NCBI RefSeq assembly: GCF_003855495.1
Contig: NZ_CP034086.1
Span: 1,587,501 to 1,651,500, forward strand
DNA length: 64,000 bases
DNA from: Methylocystis rosea
GTDB taxonomy: Bacteria > Pseudomonadota > Alphaproteobacteria > Rhizobiales > Beijerinckiaceae
Reading direction: 5' to 3'
Shown here: in pieces, positions 27,361-38,096 of the stretch
How the letters are laid out: every line of letters starts with the position of its first letter
How positions within the stretch are numbered: the first letter of the stretch is position 1
Notes under the pieces: model-generated
What the model saw: the letters and a program-made list of their open reading frames with translations, nothing else
Told to the model about the DNA's origin: nothing
Database searches by the model: none
Program-made: the position numbers and the translations under genes

Positions 27361-27723
27361 CTAAGTCTTGGACCGCGCGATCAAATCATTGACCGTCTCG
27401 GCGGGACGACAGAGCGCCGCACTGTCGCCCATCGAAACGATTGGCCGCTCAATCAGAATCGGATGCCTTTCGATGGCGGCGAAAATCTCGTCGTCGGACA
27501 GGGCGGGATCGTCGAGTTTCAGTTCTTCGTAGGGCGTTCCGCGCTTGCGCAGGACGTCGCGCACATTCTTGCCCATGCGACGCAGAAGCTCCCTCAAAGT
27601 CGCCCGATCGGGCGGGTTTTTGAGATATTCGATCACTTGTGGCTCGTAGCCGGCTTCTCTCAGTGCGGCGAGCACGTTGCGCGAGGTGCCGCAGGCCGGA
27701 TTATGGTAGATTTTGACTTCCAT
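27361..27723 (-). CDS. arsC: ArsC-family arsenate reductase (glutaredoxin type)
   Basis: A 120-residue thioredoxin-fold protein. The catalytic cysteine is in HNPACGTSRNVLAALRE near the N-terminus, and IERPIVSMG follows the family pattern for the arginine/proline region of the active site. ArsC reduces arsenate to arsenite with glutathione and glutaredoxin. No arsenite pump or ArsR gene is close, so it could also be an ArsC-like protein with another role. Confidence 0.9.
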   Translation of the reverse strand: MEVKIYHNPACGTSRNVLAALREAGYEPQVIEYLKNPPDRATLRELLRRMGKNVRDVLRKRGTPYEELKLDDPALSDDEIFAAIERHPILIERPIVSMGDSAALCRPAETVNDLIARSKT

Positions 27724-27883
27724 GTGGACTTCCGTTCAGACGATGTGCGACTGTTCATTACCCGTTCGTAAGGCTGGCGAAAACGCGCATTTGGCCTTAT
27801 GGCCATAGATGCGCCGAGTTGGTGTGACAGATAGCGTGAAGGATGCGCCGATTTGGCGCCGAGGCGCTCGCTGAGGATCTCGA

Positions 27884-29230
<1,347 letters not shown>

Positions 29231-29312
29231 GCCTCGAGAAGGTCGCGGCGTGCGATGCGCGGATACGCTTTGCAGGCGCGCGCTGGTTAAGGAAAATGGT
29301 TAAGCAATAGGG

Positions 29313-29327
29313 TTAACCTTCCCTTAA
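29313..29327 (+). promoter_or_regulatory. CtrA-type box (TTAA-N7-TTAA)
   Basis: TTAA at 29313-29316 and TTAA at 29324-29327 are separated by exactly seven bases, the spacing of CtrA cell-cycle regulator sites. Two further TTAA half-sites (29287 and 29300 region) lie just upstream. The small secreted protein gene starts 75 bases later. Confidence 0.5.
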
Positions 29328-29402
29328 CCGTTATCGCCCATGCTTCCTTTTCGGCGCTGCGCCATTCGAAAGCAATGTCGCGCGCGAAAATGGGAGCACA
29401 TC

Positions 29403-29639
29403 ATGCGACGCTCCATCGCCCTCCTGTCGTTCATCTTGATTGCTGGCGCTGTAAACGCGCGCGCCGAAAATCTGCCGTCGCCACCGCCTCTTGATGTCAG
29501 CGGCTGGTATCTTCGCGGCAATGTCGACGCGCCCGCGCAGTTGACGGAAGGGCAGTCGCAGCTCTCGCCCAACCTTCTCGCCGACTTGACGAATGGCCCC
29601 GCCCGACCGACGCATTATTCGATGAGCGAGCTGCGTTAG
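29403..29639 (+). CDS. Small secreted protein, possibly CtrA-controlled
   Basis: A 78-residue protein with a signal peptide (RRSIALLSFILIAGAVNARA, cleavage before ENLP). The mature part of about 57 residues begins ENLPSPPPLDVSGWYLRG, which resembles the start of Rhizobiales outer-membrane beta-barrel proteins, but the rest is too short for a barrel and ends at SELR. It may be a shortened relative. ATG 29403 follows GGGAGCACATC. A CtrA-type box is upstream. Confidence 0.55.
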   Translation: MRRSIALLSFILIAGAVNARAENLPSPPPLDVSGWYLRGNVDAPAQLTEGQSQLSPNLLADLTNGPARPTHYSMSELR

Positions 29640-29652
29640 TGATCGGAGCGCT

Positions 29653-31140
29653 CTAGGACGCGCTTCCCTCGGCAATGTCTTCGGAGGGTATGCGGAGCAC
29701 ACAGCGAACGCCGCTTTCCAGGAATTCCAGATCGGCTCCTCCGCCCGGCGAATATTTCAGGCTGTTGGCGATCACGGTCCGACCGAAGCCCTTTCGCAGT
29801 GGCGAACCGACCGATGGCCCGTCAGTCTCTCGCCATTCGACCTGAGCGCTCTTCCCGTCCAAAGAGTGTTTCACCGCGAAAACGATCCGCCCATTCGGCG
29901 TGGACAGGGCGCCATACTTCACCGCATTCGAAACGAGTTCATGCAGGATCAAGCCTACTGCGACCGCTGATCTCGGCTTCAACTCCAGCCTATGGCCGAT
30001 AATTTCGATGCGATCGCTCGAGGGAGCAAGTTCCGCTTTGAATAATTCGTCAAGCGGCAAAGTCGCCCAGGAGTTGGTGGCGAGCAAATTATGTGTGGCG
30101 GCAAGGGCCTGAATGCGGCCGGCAAACGTCGTCTTGAAGCTTTTAATGTCTGCGTCGTCGGTTTGATGAAGGATCGCCATAACGAGCGTCAGAATGTTCT
30201 TCACGCGGTGGTCGAGTTCGGCCATCAAGAACTGCTGGCGCTCCTCGGCGGACTTGCGCTGAGAAAGATCGACCAATGTTATGACGCAGCCCTTGTTCGT
30301 TCCGCTCGTTGGAGACAGAGGAGCGGCGCTGATAAGCAAGGTCTTCGCATGCGGCGCATGCGGCGCGTGCGCCTCCACGCTTTTTACTTCCGTGCCGGCG
30401 ATCGCCATTCGCACCAGTTCCTCGGCGCTGACGAGACCGATTGCATCCTTGATTTCCAGCCGGATCGCTTCATGAAAAGGCTGACCAATAAGCGCGCCGT
30501 CTTCGATCGCAAGAACCGCTGCGTTGACATGGGTGATCCGGCCCGCTGCATCGCAAACGACCACGGCTTCGTTGGCGGAGGCGATGATCGCGCGCGCCGC
30601 GCCCTCGGCCGCCATACTCTCTTGCGCCCGGACGCGATCCGTGAGGTCCGTCAGAGTCAGCGCCCAGCCGTCGACGACTCCGATCTGCAATGGTTCCGCG
30701 GACGCGAGGTAATGCCGAAGTTCGCCGCCGCGGACGAGCGAGATCTCGCAGGAACTGGCGCCGCTTCCCGAGCGCTCCGCCTCGCTGAGCAGCGTCTTGA
30801 GCTGCAAGGATACTGGCGCTTCAAAATGATCTAGAAGCAATTGTCCTTGCAAGCGGGACAGCGGCTTTTCGATGAGCGTGGTGAGCACGGTGTTGGCGTA
30901 GAGCACTTCGCCCTTGGCGCCCAGCGCCGCGGCCCCATGTCCCATCGTCTCCATAAAAGCGCGATAGGAGTGTTCGCCGCCCTGCAACGTGAATATTTCT
31001 TCGTCCATGGTCTTTCGGACGACGAGCGCGTCAATTTCGCCTTCGCGGATTGCGCGAATTGTCTCCTCCGCCTCTTCAAGGCGCCGCAGCAACTCCTGGT
31101 GCGAGTGCGGCGTCCTTGGCATTGAGTCGGAGGTCGTCAT
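29653..31140 (-). CDS. PAS sensor histidine kinase of the HWE family, KaiBC-associated
   Basis: About 495 residues: a coiled-coil start (HQELLRRLEEAEETIRAIRE), two or more PAS-like domains, then an HWE kinase core. The phosphorylated His is in MAELDHRVKNILTLVMAIL. The ATP domain has LILHELVSNAVKYGALS and the diagnostic VEWRETDGP (WxE). The ATG at 31140 overlaps the kaiB stop (ATGA), and this, together with the family start, decides it against the longer open frame. HWE kinases in alphaproteobacteria often act in general-stress or light signalling. Its position indicates that it reads out the KaiBC pair. Confidence 0.88.
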   Translation of the reverse strand: MTTSDSMPRTPHSHQELLRRLEEAEETIRAIREGEIDALVVRKTMDEEIFTLQGGEHSYRAFMETMGHGAAALGAKGEVLYANTVLTTLIEKPLSRLQGQLLLDHFEAPVSLQLKTLLSEAERSGSGASSCEISLVRGGELRHYLASAEPLQIGVVDGWALTLTDLTDRVRAQESMAAEGAARAIIASANEAVVVCDAAGRITHVNAAVLAIEDGALIGQPFHEAIRLEIKDAIGLVSAEELVRMAIAGTEVKSVEAHAPHAPHAKTLLISAAPLSPTSGTNKGCVITLVDLSQRKSAEERQQFLMAELDHRVKNILTLVMAILHQTDDADIKSFKTTFAGRIQALAATHNLLATNSWATLPLDELFKAELAPSSDRIEIIGHRLELKPRSAVAVGLILHELVSNAVKYGALSTPNGRIVFAVKHSLDGKSAQVEWRETDGPSVGSPLRKGFGRTVIANSLKYSPGGGADLEFLESGVRCVLRIPSEDIAEGSAS

Positions 31141-31424
31141 TGAGCGCCTTTGACATTCAGGCTGACCAGAACCTTCTCGGCGTCGGACAGATCGCCAATA
31201 ATCTTTCGAATGGGAGCCGGGAGTTGACGGACGAGCGTCGGGATGGCGACGATGCTGTGTTCTCGCGCAAGACGCGGTTCTTTCTTGAGATCGATCACCT
31301 GTACTTCGTATCTGTTGTCGAGGTCTTCCTTGCAAATGCGTTCGAGATTGGCGATCGCCGCCAGCGATTTGGGGGTCTCGCCCGCGACATAGAGTATCAA
31401 TTTCGTCGTTTCATTCTGCGCCAT
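31137..31424 (-). CDS. kaiB: Circadian clock-type protein KaiB
   Basis: A 95-residue thioredoxin-like protein. LILYVAGETPKSLAAIANLE and VQVIDLKKEPRLAREHSIVA follow KaiB, and IPTLVRQLPAPIRKIIGDLS matches the segment that changes fold in the cyanobacterial protein, including its prolines. KaiB binds phosphorylated KaiC. The start is taken at the ATG giving a normal KaiB N-terminus; it overlaps the 3' end of kaiC by 14 bases. An ATG four codons earlier is also possible. Confidence 0.93.
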   Translation of the reverse strand: MAQNETTKLILYVAGETPKSLAAIANLERICKEDLDNRYEVQVIDLKKEPRLAREHSIVAIPTLVRQLPAPIRKIIGDLSDAEKVLVSLNVKGAQ

Positions 31425-33162
31425 TGCCGCCACCATCGAGTCGCTTTCGCACAGCAACGCCTTCTCGCATCGCTCGCGCTTCCTCCTCGTCGAGCTTCGC
31501 CCGTTTGAGGTACGCGCTTTCGGCATCGATCAGTCGCCTTGCCTCCAGTTCTTCCGCAGCCATCTCTGCACGCAGCGCCTCGATCTGCGCCTCGAGTTTG
31601 CGACGGCGATGCTCCCCCTGTTGCTGAAGACGCGTGACCTCAGCGGCGCGAACGGCCTCGGTCCGTCTCGCTTCGGCTTCCTTTGCGCGTCGCCTCGATC
31701 CGGTCAGCGCGCCTTCCTGTCCGAGATACGGGGCGCGCAGCTGCAGGCCATTTTCGCTCATGATGAACTCGCGAACCTGATTTGAATGCTGCAGTCCTCT
31801 TGCTTTGAGGAGATAAAGTTCACGATTGAATTCGCCGCCCGCCTCACGATTGAGCATGAGAATCCATGCGTCCATCAGCGATGACAGACCGACGTCGGTC
31901 AGCGTCTCATCGCCCTTGGCATGTGTAAGATTGGTAAACACGCCAGTGACGCCATGAGATTTGAGGTAATCGACCATCCGCAGCAGCATGGTTTGGACTT
32001 CGTTTGACTCGCCCGATCGATCGAAGGCCGAAATGGGGTCGACAATGACGATACGCGGCTTCAAGCGGGCAATTTCTCGCAGCATGACGGCCAGATGCAT
32101 CTCGAGGCTGTAAAAGGTCGGCCGCGCCGCGAAATAATTCAGACGCCCGCCGTCAATATAATCTTTCAGGTCCATGCCGACTGAGCGCATGTTGCGCACG
32201 GTCTGATCGGCGGATTCCTCGAAGGAAAAATAAGCGGCCTTCTCCCCATTTCTGCAAGCGGCATGGACGAACGAGGCGGCCAGCGTACTCTTACCAGAAC
32301 CGGCGACGCCCGAGATCAAAATGCTTGATCCGCGATGAAACCCCCTGCCGGACAACATATCGTCGAGGTCGTCGACGCCCGATGAAATGCGTTCGTCATA
32401 AACCTTGTGATTGAGGCCAAGCGCGCTGACAGGCAAAACGCTGAAGCCGTCCGAGTCGATCAGGAATGGATATTCATTCGTTCCGTGAGCGGTTCCGCGG
32501 TATTTGACGATGCGCAGTCGCCGCGTCGAAATCTGATTCTGTATTCGGTGGTCGAGCAACAAGACGCAGTCCGAAACATATTCTTCGAGTCCTTGGCGCG
32601 TGAATGCGCCGTCGCCGCGCTCGCCCGTGATGACCGTCGTCAGCTTGCGTTCTTTCAGCCAGTCGAACAGTCTTCGAATTTCGGCGCGAAGTATGGCGGG
32701 GTTGGAAAATGCGGCGAACAGCGACTCGATTGTATCGAGGACCACCCGCTTTGCGCCGATCCTCTCGACTGCCGCCTCGAGCCGGATGAAAATCGCCTCG
32801 AGGTCGTAATCGCCGATCTCCACGAACTCTGACGGGTCGATCGCAATATGTTCGATATGGATCTTGTCTTCATCGACCAGTTGGTCGAGGCCGAAGCCAA
32901 GCGACGCGACATTGCTGACGATGTCCGTCGGTCTTTCCTCGAAAGTGACGAATACGCCTGGCTCGCCGAGCGCACGGGCGCCGTATATTAGAAACGTCGA
33001 AGCAAAGAGCGTCTTGCCGCAGCCCGCGCCGCCGCAAACGAGAGTTGGGCGGCCTGTCGGCAGGCCGCCCAACGTCAGCTCGTCAAAGCCGTCGATGCCT
33101 GTTTCCGATTTGGCGATGCCGACCGTAGTCTTTTCCGGATCGCCGCTCGCCGACTGATCCAC
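31411..33162 (-). CDS. kaiC: KaiC-type clock ATPase (KaiC2-like) with C-terminal coiled coil
   Basis: A 583-residue double RecA-like ATPase. Walker A motifs are GGAGCGKT (44-51, CI) and GVAGSGKS (285-292, CII). Each is followed by its catalytic glutamate pair (FEERPTD, FEESADQ). The phosphorylation loop has T422, S427 and S428; alignment with the cyanobacterial motif ITDSHIST shows the usual Ser-Thr pair replaced by Ser-Ser, as in KaiC2-type proteins. After residue 485 is a charged coiled coil of about 90 residues (EAQIEALRAEMAAEELEARR) not present in cyanobacterial KaiC. kaiA is absent. It is first in an operon with kaiB and an HWE kinase, all with overlapping ends. Confidence 0.95.
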   Translation of the reverse strand: MDQSASGDPEKTTVGIAKSETGIDGFDELTLGGLPTGRPTLVCGGAGCGKTLFASTFLIYGARALGEPGVFVTFEERPTDIVSNVASLGFGLDQLVDEDKIHIEHIAIDPSEFVEIGDYDLEAIFIRLEAAVERIGAKRVVLDTIESLFAAFSNPAILRAEIRRLFDWLKERKLTTVITGERGDGAFTRQGLEEYVSDCVLLLDHRIQNQISTRRLRIVKYRGTAHGTNEYPFLIDSDGFSVLPVSALGLNHKVYDERISSGVDDLDDMLSGRGFHRGSSILISGVAGSGKSTLAASFVHAACRNGEKAAYFSFEESADQTVRNMRSVGMDLKDYIDGGRLNYFAARPTFYSLEMHLAVMLREIARLKPRIVIVDPISAFDRSGESNEVQTMLLRMVDYLKSHGVTGVFTNLTHAKGDETLTDVGLSSLMDAWILMLNREAGGEFNRELYLLKARGLQHSNQVREFIMSENGLQLRAPYLGQEGALTGSRRRAKEAEARRTEAVRAAEVTRLQQQGEHRRRKLEAQIEALRAEMAAEELEARRLIDAESAYLKRAKLDEEEARAMREGVAVRKRLDGGGNGAE

Positions 33163-33378
33163 GATTTTTCCTCGCGCGCTGCCATCAGCGCCGTTGCGAA
33201 ACGAAGGCGCCCTGCCTTGCAGATCGGTCTATAGCTAAAAATAGGGCGTCAACGAACATGCGTCAACGTGGTCTTCGCAGCGATTAACTCGGCCTCGGCC
33301 GCGGATTTACGCGAGCCAGAGCGATTTCATATTTCAGCAATGCGCAAAGCGGACCGTTCTGCGCGCGTTTAAAGCGCC

Positions 33379-34641
33379 TTAAGCGACCATGGCGATGAGC
33401 GTGGCGCCAAATGCGCCGAGGATGACGACCAGCCACGGCGGCGTTCGCCAGAGCACGAGCAAGAGGAAAGCAAGAAGGCCTAGCCCGAAATCCGCTGGGC
33501 CAAGGATGGCGCTCGTCCAAACAGGGGTATAGAGCGCCCCGAGCAGAATGCCGACGACCGTTGCGTTGATCCCCTTGAGCGCCGATTGCGCCGCCGTTCG
33601 ATGACGTAAAGCGTCCCAAAAAGGCAACGCGCCGACCACCAGAAGGAAAGACGGCAGGAAAATCGCGGTGAGACAGATCAGCCCCCCCGCCCAGCCGTTT
33701 GGCTCGGACTTCATCGCTGCGCCGAGATAGGCCGCGAAAGTGAATAGTGGGCCGGGAACCGCTTGCGCTGCGCCATAGCCGGCAAGAAATGCATCACGGT
33801 CGATCCAGCCTGGAGATACGAAGGCCTGCTGCAGCAGCGGCAGCACGACGTGCCCGCCGCCGAAAACAAGCGACCCTGAGCGATAAAAGCCGCTGATAAG
33901 CTCGATCGTAGGATTGGGGTTTGCGTTCGCCAGGATGGGCAACCCCACGAGCAAAACGGCAAACAGCGCGAGCGAGGCGATGGCTATGGGCCGGGTGATG
34001 GGGATCGATAGAGGGGTCGTCGCTCCTTTGTTTTCCCCCGACAGGAACAGCCAACCAATGACGCCCCCCGCCGCAATCGCCAAAATCTGACCGCTGGCGG
34101 TGGGGACCGCCAAAGTCAGCAGCGTCGCCGCCACGGCGATGGTCGCCCGCTCCCGATCCGGACAAAGATTTCGCGCCATCCCCCACACTGCTTGCGCGAC
34201 GACCGCGACGGCGACCACTTTGAGGCCGTGCAGCCACGCGACCTGCGAGAGGTCGCCGAGGCGGCCGACTCCATAAGCGAAGCCGATCATCGCAAGCGCT
34301 GATGGCATGGTGAACCCGATCCATGCCGCCAAACCGCCGGCGAGGCCGGCCCGCAACATGCCGATGATGATGCTGACCTGACTGCTTGCGGGGCCGGGAA
34401 GGAATTGGCAGAGCGCGACGATATCCGAGTAGGCGGCCTCATCGATCCATTTGCGGCGCGTGACGAACTCAGCGTGGAAATAGCCAAGATGGGCGATCGG
34501 CCCGCCAAAGCTCGTCACCCCGAGGCGCAGAGAAACCCCAAGCACTTCCAGGATGGAGAACAGCCGCCCGCTCAGCGGCCACCGTCGCGAAGCTCCGAGC
34601 GGCACAAATGGCGGCGCTGTTTTCTTGCTGGCTTTGGGCAT
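33379..34641 (-). CDS. chrA: Chromate transporter, ChrA family (long form)
   Basis: A 420-residue inner-membrane protein with two homologous halves of about six membrane helices each. The first half carries RLGVTSFGGPIAHLGYFH and CQFLPGPASSQVSIIIGML, the second FYRSGSLVFGGGHVVLPLL and GYGAAQAVPGPLFTFAAYLG. These repeated FGGP/GPxxxQ signatures define the long-chain ChrA family, which exports chromate. No chrB regulator is close. About 216 bases separate it from kaiC, so it may or may not belong to that transcript. Confidence 0.92.
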   Translation of the reverse strand: MPKASKKTAPPFVPLGASRRWPLSGRLFSILEVLGVSLRLGVTSFGGPIAHLGYFHAEFVTRRKWIDEAAYSDIVALCQFLPGPASSQVSIIIGMLRAGLAGGLAAWIGFTMPSALAMIGFAYGVGRLGDLSQVAWLHGLKVVAVAVVAQAVWGMARNLCPDRERATIAVAATLLTLAVPTASGQILAIAAGGVIGWLFLSGENKGATTPLSIPITRPIAIASLALFAVLLVGLPILANANPNPTIELISGFYRSGSLVFGGGHVVLPLLQQAFVSPGWIDRDAFLAGYGAAQAVPGPLFTFAAYLGAAMKSEPNGWAGGLICLTAIFLPSFLLVVGALPFWDALRHRTAAQSALKGINATVVGILLGALYTPVWTSAILGPADFGLGLLAFLLLVLWRTPPWLVVILGAFGATLIAMVA

Positions 34642-34789
34642 TTACATGATGGGCGTAAGGATGAAGCAAGAAGCAAAGCGTGAGCATATCTCACCGCGCT
34701 CGGCATGGAGGCGGATAAAGAATATGAGGCGGGGTAGAGGCGGGCGACGATCCCGAAAATGAGCTAGAACTGCTGCGGGAGGCGCATTT

Positions 34790-35752
34790 ATGCGGCGACG
34801 GCGTCGTGAACTCACAATTTATTTCTTCATCCTCGTATCGATCAGCGCGGTCGGCGCCGAGGCGCATCCGCGCATCGGGGAAGGCGCCGCCGATTTGACG
34901 CGGCGGACTGCCATGGCGGGGCGCAAAATGATCTCGATCACCGATAAGAACGCGATCGTCGTTGATGAGAGCGCGGTCGACTCCACCGATCCCGACTATG
35001 ACATCGTCCAGGCCAATATCGATTTCCTCAACGATCTGCTGGCGCAATATATTCGCTTCGACGAAATGTCGCCCGAGGCGCTGCGCAGCTATGAGGTCGA
35101 TTACTATCTGGCGCAGATGGAGAATGGCGGCTTCCCGCAACTCGTCTTCAATTCGCGCTGGCATGTCGATTCGGTGCGGCTGATCCGCGAAGGTCTCGCG
35201 GCGATCGGAGCGAAGAAGCATCTCGCGCTGTTCGAGGAGGGGAGCCGCCTCGTCGACTCGCTGGGAGAGGCGCGGTTGAAGAAATTCCTCGCGACTACCA
35301 TCCATGATTACGGCGAGAGCACGGAACGCGCTGCGCTGGAAGGAATCGACGACCGATTTTTCGCTTTGGACAAGATGGAAAACCTCCGCGACCTCAATCG
35401 CGTCTGGCTCCGCGCACACCCCCTTCTCGCGCCGGCGAGCGCGGAGCGTATAGCGGCGGAAGTCCGGCGGCGCGGCGAGCAACTTCCCGACCGCGCGACG
35501 CGCATCGCCGCCGCCGAGGCCGCCGCGCCCCGCTACATGAAGCTCATTCGCGCCCTCGTCGCCAAGGCGGGACAACGGCTCGACCGCGTGACCGTCGGCG
35601 ATCCGACCCGCGAATTCGCCGGCGCGCCGACGACGGCCTGGTATTTCCTCACCGATCGGGGCCTGTTCCACATGGTCGACGTCGGTGGCAAAGCAATCAT
35701 GTTCCGCGGCCGCTCGACGACCGATCGCGTTTGCGAGATCGACGCGCCGTGA
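34790..35752 (+). CDS. DMP19-family (DUF4375) protein with signal-like N-terminus
   Basis: A 320-residue protein. A good ribosome site (GGGAGGCGC) precedes the ATG at 34790, giving an Arg-rich start and hydrophobic stretch (LTIYFFILVSISAVGAEA) that looks like a signal peptide. The DMP19 core is around YLAQMENGGFPQLVFNS, followed by a helical C-terminal part and a last domain with TTAWYFLTDRGLFHMVDVG. In the neisserial family member the domain mimics DNA, but whether that applies here is unknown. An internal start near 34913 or 34928 without the signal is possible. Confidence 0.65.
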   Translation: MRRRRRELTIYFFILVSISAVGAEAHPRIGEGAADLTRRTAMAGRKMISITDKNAIVVDESAVDSTDPDYDIVQANIDFLNDLLAQYIRFDEMSPEALRSYEVDYYLAQMENGGFPQLVFNSRWHVDSVRLIREGLAAIGAKKHLALFEEGSRLVDSLGEARLKKFLATTIHDYGESTERAALEGIDDRFFALDKMENLRDLNRVWLRAHPLLAPASAERIAAEVRRRGEQLPDRATRIAAAEAAAPRYMKLIRALVAKAGQRLDRVTVGDPTREFAGAPTTAWYFLTDRGLFHMVDVGGKAIMFRGRSTTDRVCEIDAP

Positions 35753-35859
35753 GCGGCGGGAGGAAATTTGCTTTCGTTCCGAACCGGAGCGCATGGCGAC
35801 GCTCACGCGCCCTTTTTGGTCCTCGCGCGCGGACTTGAATCGGGCCATATCTCTCATCC

Positions 35860-37401
35860 ATGTCCGACCTGACCGAAATCGGCGGAGATGCGCCTCAGAC
35901 CAATACGCCTGAGATCAGCGTCTCCGAACTCGCGAACGCGCTGAAGCAGACGATCGAGGATCGCTTCGGTCGCGTGCGCGTGCGCGGCGAGATCTCCAAC
36001 TATCGCGGCCCGCACGCCTCAAGTCACGCCTATTTCTGTCTCAAGGATCAGAATGCGCGTCTCGACGCGGTGATCTGGCGGTCGACTTTTCTGCGCCTGC
36101 GCACGCGGCCGCAGGAGGGACTGGAAGTCGTCGCGACCGGCCGCGTCACAACCTTCCCCGGCAAGTCCTCCTATCAGATCATCATCGAATCGCTGGAGCC
36201 GGCCGGCGTCGGCGCGCTGATGGCGCTGCTCGACGCCCGCCGCAAGGCGCTCGCGGCGGAGGGCCTCTTCGACGAAGCGCGCAAGCGTCCCCTGCCCTTT
36301 TTGCCGCGCGTCGTCGGCGTGGTGACCTCGCCGACCGGCGCCGTCATCCGCGACATCCTGCACCGTCTCAACGACCGCTTCCCACGCCGCGTGCTGGTCT
36401 GGCCCGTGCGGGTGCAGGGCGAGAGTTGCGCCGAGGAGGTCGCGGCGGGCATTCGCGGCTTCAACGCGCTGCTTGCCGGGGGCGCCATTCCCCGCCCCGA
36501 CGTGCTGATCGTCGCGCGCGGCGGCGGCTCGCTCGAGGATTTGTGGGGCTTCAATGAGGAGGTCGTCGTTCGCGCGGCGGCGGAGAGCGTCATTCCGCTC
36601 ATTTCGGCGATCGGCCATGAGACCGATACGACGCTCATCGATTTCGTCGCCGACCTTCGCGCGCCGACGCCGACGGGCGCGGCCGAGAAAGCCGTTCCGG
36701 TGCGCGTCGAGCTGTTCGAACATCTCGCCGTACGCACAAGCCGACTGGAGGGCGCGCGCCGCCGCGCCATGGAGCAGCGTCGCGTCCAGCTTTCAACCTA
36801 CGCGCGCCTGCTGCCCGCTGGCGACGCCCTGCTCGCCAATCCTCGCCAGCGTCTCGACCGGGCGGCGGAGCGGCTGCGCACGGGCGCCCGCGCCGCCCGA
36901 GACGGAAGGCGTCTGCGGCTGTCGCGCGCCGCAACGCTCCTCGCCCGCCACTCGCCGCAAGCGGAGCTGGCGCGCGTGCGCGAGCAACTGCGCGGTCTTG
37001 GCGCGCGGCTGCAACAGGGCTATCGCGCCCGGCGCGTGCTCGCGGGTCAGGAGAACGCCGCCGCCAGACAGCGCCTCGCCGGCGCGGCGCAGCGTCTAGA
37101 CCGCGCCGTCGCCGGCTTGATCGGCGGCCACCAGGACAGGATCGACAGACTGGCCCGGCTGCAGGAGTCGCTCAGCCATCGCTCGGCGTTGGCGCGCGGC
37201 TTTGCGCTGGTGCATGACGATAGCGGCGCGCTGGTGCGCAGCGTCGCGCAGGCTCCTCCTGGAACGGGTCTCGACATCGAGATCGCCGACGGCAGAATCC
37301 CGGCGCGCGCTGGCATTGCGATTCCAGATCCGCCGGCGCGCCCGCGCCCGCGGCGCCGCCTGAGACGAGCCGACAGCGACGATCAGGGATCTTTGTTCTG
37401 A
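35860..37401 (+). CDS. xseA: Exodeoxyribonuclease VII large subunit
   Basis: A 513-residue nuclease subunit. An N-terminal OB-fold (ISVSELANALKQTIEDRFGR then VRGEISNYRG and HAYFCLKDQNARLDAVIWR) is followed by the catalytic domain with VGVVTSPTGAVIRDILHRL, RPDVLIVARGGGSLEDLWGF and SAIGHETDTTLIDFVADLRA. A long helical region and a C-terminal segment with SHRSALARGFALV complete it. With XseB it degrades single-stranded DNA in either direction. xseB is not in the window. Confidence 0.96.
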   Translation: MSDLTEIGGDAPQTNTPEISVSELANALKQTIEDRFGRVRVRGEISNYRGPHASSHAYFCLKDQNARLDAVIWRSTFLRLRTRPQEGLEVVATGRVTTFPGKSSYQIIIESLEPAGVGALMALLDARRKALAAEGLFDEARKRPLPFLPRVVGVVTSPTGAVIRDILHRLNDRFPRRVLVWPVRVQGESCAEEVAAGIRGFNALLAGGAIPRPDVLIVARGGGSLEDLWGFNEEVVVRAAAESVIPLISAIGHETDTTLIDFVADLRAPTPTGAAEKAVPVRVELFEHLAVRTSRLEGARRRAMEQRRVQLSTYARLLPAGDALLANPRQRLDRAAERLRTGARAARDGRRLRLSRAATLLARHSPQAELARVREQLRGLGARLQQGYRARRVLAGQENAAARQRLAGAAQRLDRAVAGLIGGHQDRIDRLARLQESLSHRSALARGFALVHDDSGALVRSVAQAPPGTGLDIEIADGRIPARAGIAIPDPPARPRPRRRLRRADSDDQGSLF

Positions 37402-37402
37402 C

Positions 37403-37852
37403 CTATTCGAATCGCATCTGCCACGCGACGATGCTGCGCTGCATGGCCGCCCGCGGCAGATAGCAGAACACATTGGTGGAGATCGGCGCCTCGACGCAAT
37501 GATAGTGCTCTTTGCTCCAGTCGTAGCCGAGCGTATCCATGCAGGCGACGATCTTGTCGTGAATGAGCTTCGGGTTGGATCGCCGCTCGGCCGGAAAATC
37601 CCGCTCCGCCTGGTATTCGCAGTCGGTGACATCCATCTTCTGGCCTTCGAAATAGCGGCCGCTGGCGCCGCTCGTGACGAACATCGCCTCGGTGGCGAGA
37701 ATGAAGACGAGGCCGACCGCCAGTGACAGCTTGCCCTGCCACTTGGTCTTGAAGAAGTGAAGATCGAGTAGCGACAGCAATCCTATCGCCAGAAGGCCGC
37801 CGCCCAGAAGCAGCGTCAACGGCGACAAAAAAGGCGCAATGCCTTCGTTCAT
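37403..37852 (-). CDS. Two-helix membrane protein of unknown function
   Basis: A 149-residue protein; the ATG at 37852 follows CAGGAGCGTG. Two membrane helices near the N-terminus (PLTLLLGGGLLAIGLLSLLD and LSLAVGLVFILATEAMFV) are followed by about 80 residues outside the membrane with four cysteines (VTDCEYQ, VACMDT, YHCVEA, VFCYLP), which suggests a disulfide-bonded periplasmic domain. It converges with xseA, its stop two bases beyond the xseA stop. No family recognised. Confidence 0.6.
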   Translation of the reverse strand: MNEGIAPFLSPLTLLLGGGLLAIGLLSLLDLHFFKTKWQGKLSLAVGLVFILATEAMFVTSGASGRYFEGQKMDVTDCEYQAERDFPAERRSNPKLIHDKIVACMDTLGYDWSKEHYHCVEAPISTNVFCYLPRAAMQRSIVAWQMRFE

Positions 37853-38096
37853 GTCACGCTCCTGATCGCGCGCGCCGCCGCATCGCGCGTCATTGATCAA
37901 TATTAAGAGCGAGACTCTCTGCAAAGCAACCGCGCGCGCATCGCTTCACAGCCGGCGCAGATTCTTTTCTGCGATGCGAAATCGATGGAGCCCGCGCGGG
38001 CGCCATCAATCCACACGATACGTGTGTGCTAAATGCTGTATGGCGCGCAGACGCGCGGCGCGCCGAAGGACGTCAATTTCGCCGCGAAACAGCGCG

